From positions 1 through 7,682 of the forward strand of contig JAHIEL010000062.1 of the NCBI GenBank assembly GCA_018901715.1: DNA of 7,682 nucleotides, read 5' to 3'. Positions 6,288-7,682 of this stretch are shown here, piece after piece. The stretch's first letter is position 1. Each line of letters begins with the position of its first letter. The stretch is from Patescibacteria group bacterium. GTDB lineage: Bacteria; Patescibacteriota; Minisyncoccia; Minisyncoccales; PEYH01. A program made the translations under genes and the position numbers. The notes under the pieces were generated by a model that searched no databases, was not told the origin of the DNA, and saw nothing but the letters and a program-made list of their open reading frames with translations.

Positions 6288-7359
6288 TTAAGATATTTCA
6301 ATTTCAGCTTTTATAAAAGCGTCTAAATCCCCGTCTAAAACATCATCTACTTGAGCGGTTTCCTCTTTCGTCCTGTGGTCTTTAACCATTTTGTACGGGT
6401 ATAAAACATATGACCTTATTTGACTCCCCCATTCCACTTTAACTTCTTTTCCTTTAATGTCTCTCATTTCTTTTTTTGCTTCCCTTTCTTTTAATTGCGT
6501 TAGTTTTGATTTTAACATTTCCATTGCTGTTTTCCTATTCGTGCCTTGGGTTCTTTCTGCTTGGCAGGAAACCACTGTTTTAGTTGGCAAATGTGTAATC
6601 CTCACAGCACTATCTCTTTTATTAACATGCTGACCACCAGGACCGCTTGCTCTATAAGTATCTACCCTTAAATCGTCTTCTTTTATTTCTACATCCACGG
6701 ACTTATCAGATAATTCAGGCAAGACATCAACTAAAGCGAATGAAGTGTGTCTTAAATTTTTAGAGGAAAAAGGTGACAAACGGACTAGTCGGTGAACTCC
6801 TGATTCTCTTCTAAGCAAACCGTAAACCATTTTGCCTTTTATTTCTAAAACCGCTTCTTTTATTCCAATTCTTGATTCAGGACCCGGCTCTCCAAAACTC
6901 TGTGATAAAACTCTTGCCTTAAATCCTTTTCTTTCGCAGTATCGCTCGTACATTCTTAAAAGAATAGCAGCCCAATCCTGGGCATCCCTACCTCCTGCTC
7001 CAGAAACAATTGTTAAAATTGCGTTATTCCTATCAAACTTTCCAGATAAAAAAACTTTAATCTTCTTATTATCTATTTTTTTAAGTAATTCATCAAATGG
7101 AACATTCTTTTCTCCTAATTCAACTAAGTCCTCTAAGTCCTTGGCTTCTTTTTCTAATTCCTCCCAGCCATCTATTTCCTCTTGCAAACTAGCAAATCTT
7201 TGATTCATTTCAATCATTTTTTCTTTATCCTGCCAATCGCTTTTAAAAAGCTTTTCTTCTATGTTTTTTAATTCTTTTTTCTTCTTTTCTAAATCAAAGA
7301 CAGTCCATCAAGTGATGGAGTTTATCTTTTATTTCTTTTATGTTAATTGATTCTTGCAT
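6288..7359 (-). CDS. prfB: Peptide chain release factor 2 (RF2), programmed +1 frameshift
   Basis: RF2 recognises UAA and UGA in the ribosomal A site and triggers peptide release. The reading frame is split. A first frame of 21 codons begins at ATG 7359-7357 and ends CTT TGA (7299-7294). Skipping the T at 7296 joins the second frame at GAT (7295), giving 356 residues (E. coli RF2: 365). The join CL^DLEKK aligns with the E. coli join YL^DYDAKK. Just past it come the N-terminal helical domain (LFKSDWQDKEKMIEMNQRF), the stop-reading SPF at 195-197 and the catalytic GGQ at 241-243 within SGPGGQHVNK. An ATG at 7217 opens the second frame but would discard conserved N-terminal sequence. The slip site is CTTTGAT rather than the usual CTTTGAC, and the SD-like element is weak (GATGGA). 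The start lies 1 nt after tRNA-Thr, with no room for an RBS outside the tRNA. Confidence 0.95.
7294..7319 (-). promoter_or_regulatory. RF2 recoding site: CTT TGA slip with upstream hairpin
   Basis: On the - strand, CTT (7299-7297) is followed by TGA (7296-7294); slippage of the P-site tRNA from CUU to UUU gives the +1 shift. Immediately upstream, TCCATCA (7319-7313) and TGATGGA (7310-7304) form a perfect 7-bp inverted repeat with only 2 nt between, or 6 bp with a 4-nt loop. It ends 4 nt before CTT. The only SD-like bases (GATGGA) are in its 3' arm. The frameshift itself is well supported; the regulatory role of the hairpin is inference. Confidence 0.8.
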
Positions 7360-7360
7360 A

Positions 7361-7433
7361 AGCCGATGATCGGATTCGAACCGATGACCTACTCTTTACG
7401 AAAGAGTTGCTCTACCTACTGAGCTACATCGGC
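7361..7433 (-). tRNA. tRNA-Thr, anticodon CGT
   Basis: The complementary strand gives a 73-nt cloverleaf. Acceptor GCCGATG pairs with CATCGGC, the D-arm is GCTC...GAGC, and anticodon stem ACTCT/AGAGT encloses loop TTCGTAA, giving anticodon CGT (reads ACG). The variable loop is AGGTC, and T-stem ATCGG/CCGAT encloses TTCGAAT. G1-C72 and C2-G71 agree with Thr identity. The discriminator is T and CCA is not encoded. The prfB ATG begins after a single further base. Confidence 0.96.
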
Positions 7434-7495
7434 GAGCGGGATGCGGGAATCCCCGCCTGCAACGCTGTAGCACTGCGGGCAGGGAACTAGCGTCC
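7434..7495. other. GC-rich structured spacer between tRNA-Thr and tRNA-Gly
   Basis: This spacer is far richer in GC than the coding regions. It contains short pairable segments: GCGGG (7444-7448) with CCCGC a few bases on, and CCTGC with GCAGG further along. It has no T-run typical of a terminator and no meaningful open frame. It is probably part of a tRNA precursor removed by processing, but I see no recognised element. Confidence 0.35.
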
Positions 7496-7600
7496 TAACC
7501 CCGCCCATTTTGGAGCGAGAGACGGGAATCGAACCCGCGTGTCTTGCTTGGGAAGCAAGCGCATTACCATTGTGCTACCCTCGCATAATGGGCGGGGTTA
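7496..7600. repeat. 14-bp perfect inverted repeat flanking tRNA-Gly
   Basis: TAACCCCGCCCATT (7496-7509) and AATGGGCGGGGTTA (7587-7600) are perfect reverse complements. They lie 1 nt beyond the encoded CCA and 2 nt before the mature 5' end. In the precursor RNA they would form a long helix stacked below the acceptor stem, separated by a small internal loop. Confidence 0.9.
7511..7584 (-). tRNA. tRNA-Gly, anticodon CCC, with encoded CCA
   Basis: The complementary strand folds into a cloverleaf. Acceptor GCGAGGG pairs with CTCTCGC (one G-U), the D-arm is GCAC...ATGC with one mismatch, and anticodon stem CTTGC/GCAAG encloses loop TTCCCAA, giving anticodon CCC (reads GGG). T-stem GCGGG/CCCGT encloses TTCGATT. 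Discriminator T is followed by CCA at 7513-7511, unlike the other two tRNAs here. Confidence 0.96.
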
Positions 7601-7609
7601 TATATTACC

Positions 7610-7640
7610 TTTATACTAATCCCGCGAGGATAATTGTCTG
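7610..7640 (-). promoter_or_regulatory. Weak candidate promoter for the tRNA-Gly/tRNA-Thr/prfB transcript
   Basis: On the - strand, CAGACA (7640-7635) and TATAAA (7615-7610) resemble -35 and -10 hexamers, but the spacer is 19 bp and the -35 match is only four of six. A start about 6-8 nt downstream would fall just before the inverted repeat. A second AT-rich stretch, TAATATAT, lies closer to the tRNA and could serve instead. Confidence 0.25.
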
Positions 7641-7681
7641 AAAAAATCCAATACTTTATCCCATAAAGAAGCACTCTGTTT
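7616..7681 (-). CDS. Possible C-terminal tail of an unknown gene entering from the right
   Basis: A frame open to the window edge encodes 21 residues, including SLWDKVLDFFRQLSSRD, and ends in TAG at 7618-7616, 32 nt before tRNA-Gly. The peptide is amphipathic, as many protein C-termini are. It is short enough to be chance, and I cannot name a family; prfB often follows secA elsewhere, but no SecA C-terminal motif is present. Confidence 0.35.
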   Translation of the reverse strand, partial: KQSASLWDKVLDFFRQLSSRD

Positions 7682-7682
7682 C

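Noticed and set aside
6288..7217. Taking the 309-codon frame from ATG 7217 as the whole prfB gene.
   Set aside because: In-frame codons upstream continue the conserved RF2 N-terminal sequence (LFKSDWQDKEK) to a canonical CTT TGA slip site and a separate 21-codon start frame, so the gene is longer and recoded.
7294..7296. Reading the in-frame TGA in prfB as a pseudogene mutation or as UGA recoded to glycine.
   Set aside because: The stop is at the precise position of the known RF2 +1 frameshift and the +1 frame resumes perfect homology. dxr and ispD use TGA as a stop.

Overview
The window is AT-rich bacterial DNA with lysine-rich proteins, tight gene packing and few recognisable Shine-Dalgarno sites. 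This style, with slightly short core enzymes and mostly CCA-less tRNA genes, suggests a small-genome lineage such as Candidatus Patescibacteria (CPR). That is an inference from style, not a proven assignment. UGA is a real stop here: dxr and ispD end with it, and a UGA-reading release factor, RF2, is encoded. The UGA=Gly codes of Gracilibacteria and SR1 are therefore ruled out.

Left half, + strand (about 1-3746): an isoprenoid operon of the MEP (non-mevalonate) pathway. The C-terminal tail of an upstream gene, possibly ispE, is followed by dxr, ispD, ispH and ispG. The first three junctions are ATGA stop/start overlaps and the last is a 32-bp overlap, so translation is probably coupled throughout. 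Together the enzymes cover DXP to MEP (Dxr), MEP to CDP-ME (IspD), and the two terminal [4Fe-4S] steps (IspG, IspH). Dxs and IspF are not in the window. A hairpin at 3911-3935 probably ends the operon.

Right half, - strand. In transcription order: a possible C-terminal tail of an unknown gene at the right edge, tRNA-Gly(CCC), tRNA-Thr(CGT), prfB (RF2), ftsE, ftsX, two hairpin regions, tRNA-Gln(CTG), a 23-bp-period tandem repeat, and a small membrane-anchored cysteine-rich protein of unknown function. prfB-ftsE-ftsX form a tight operon with 2-nt gaps, an arrangement known from other bacteria. FtsEX is the ABC-type complex that links the divisome to cell-wall hydrolases.

prfB is not simply the 309-codon open frame. 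It starts upstream, one base after tRNA-Thr, and needs a programmed +1 frameshift at CTT TGA to give a 356-residue RF2.

I see no clearly new multi-gene system. The most interesting signals are RNA-level: the one-nucleotide junction between tRNA-Thr and prfB, a hairpin just upstream of the RF2 frameshift site, a perfect 14-bp inverted repeat embracing tRNA-Gly, and the fact that all three tRNAs carry C34 anticodons.
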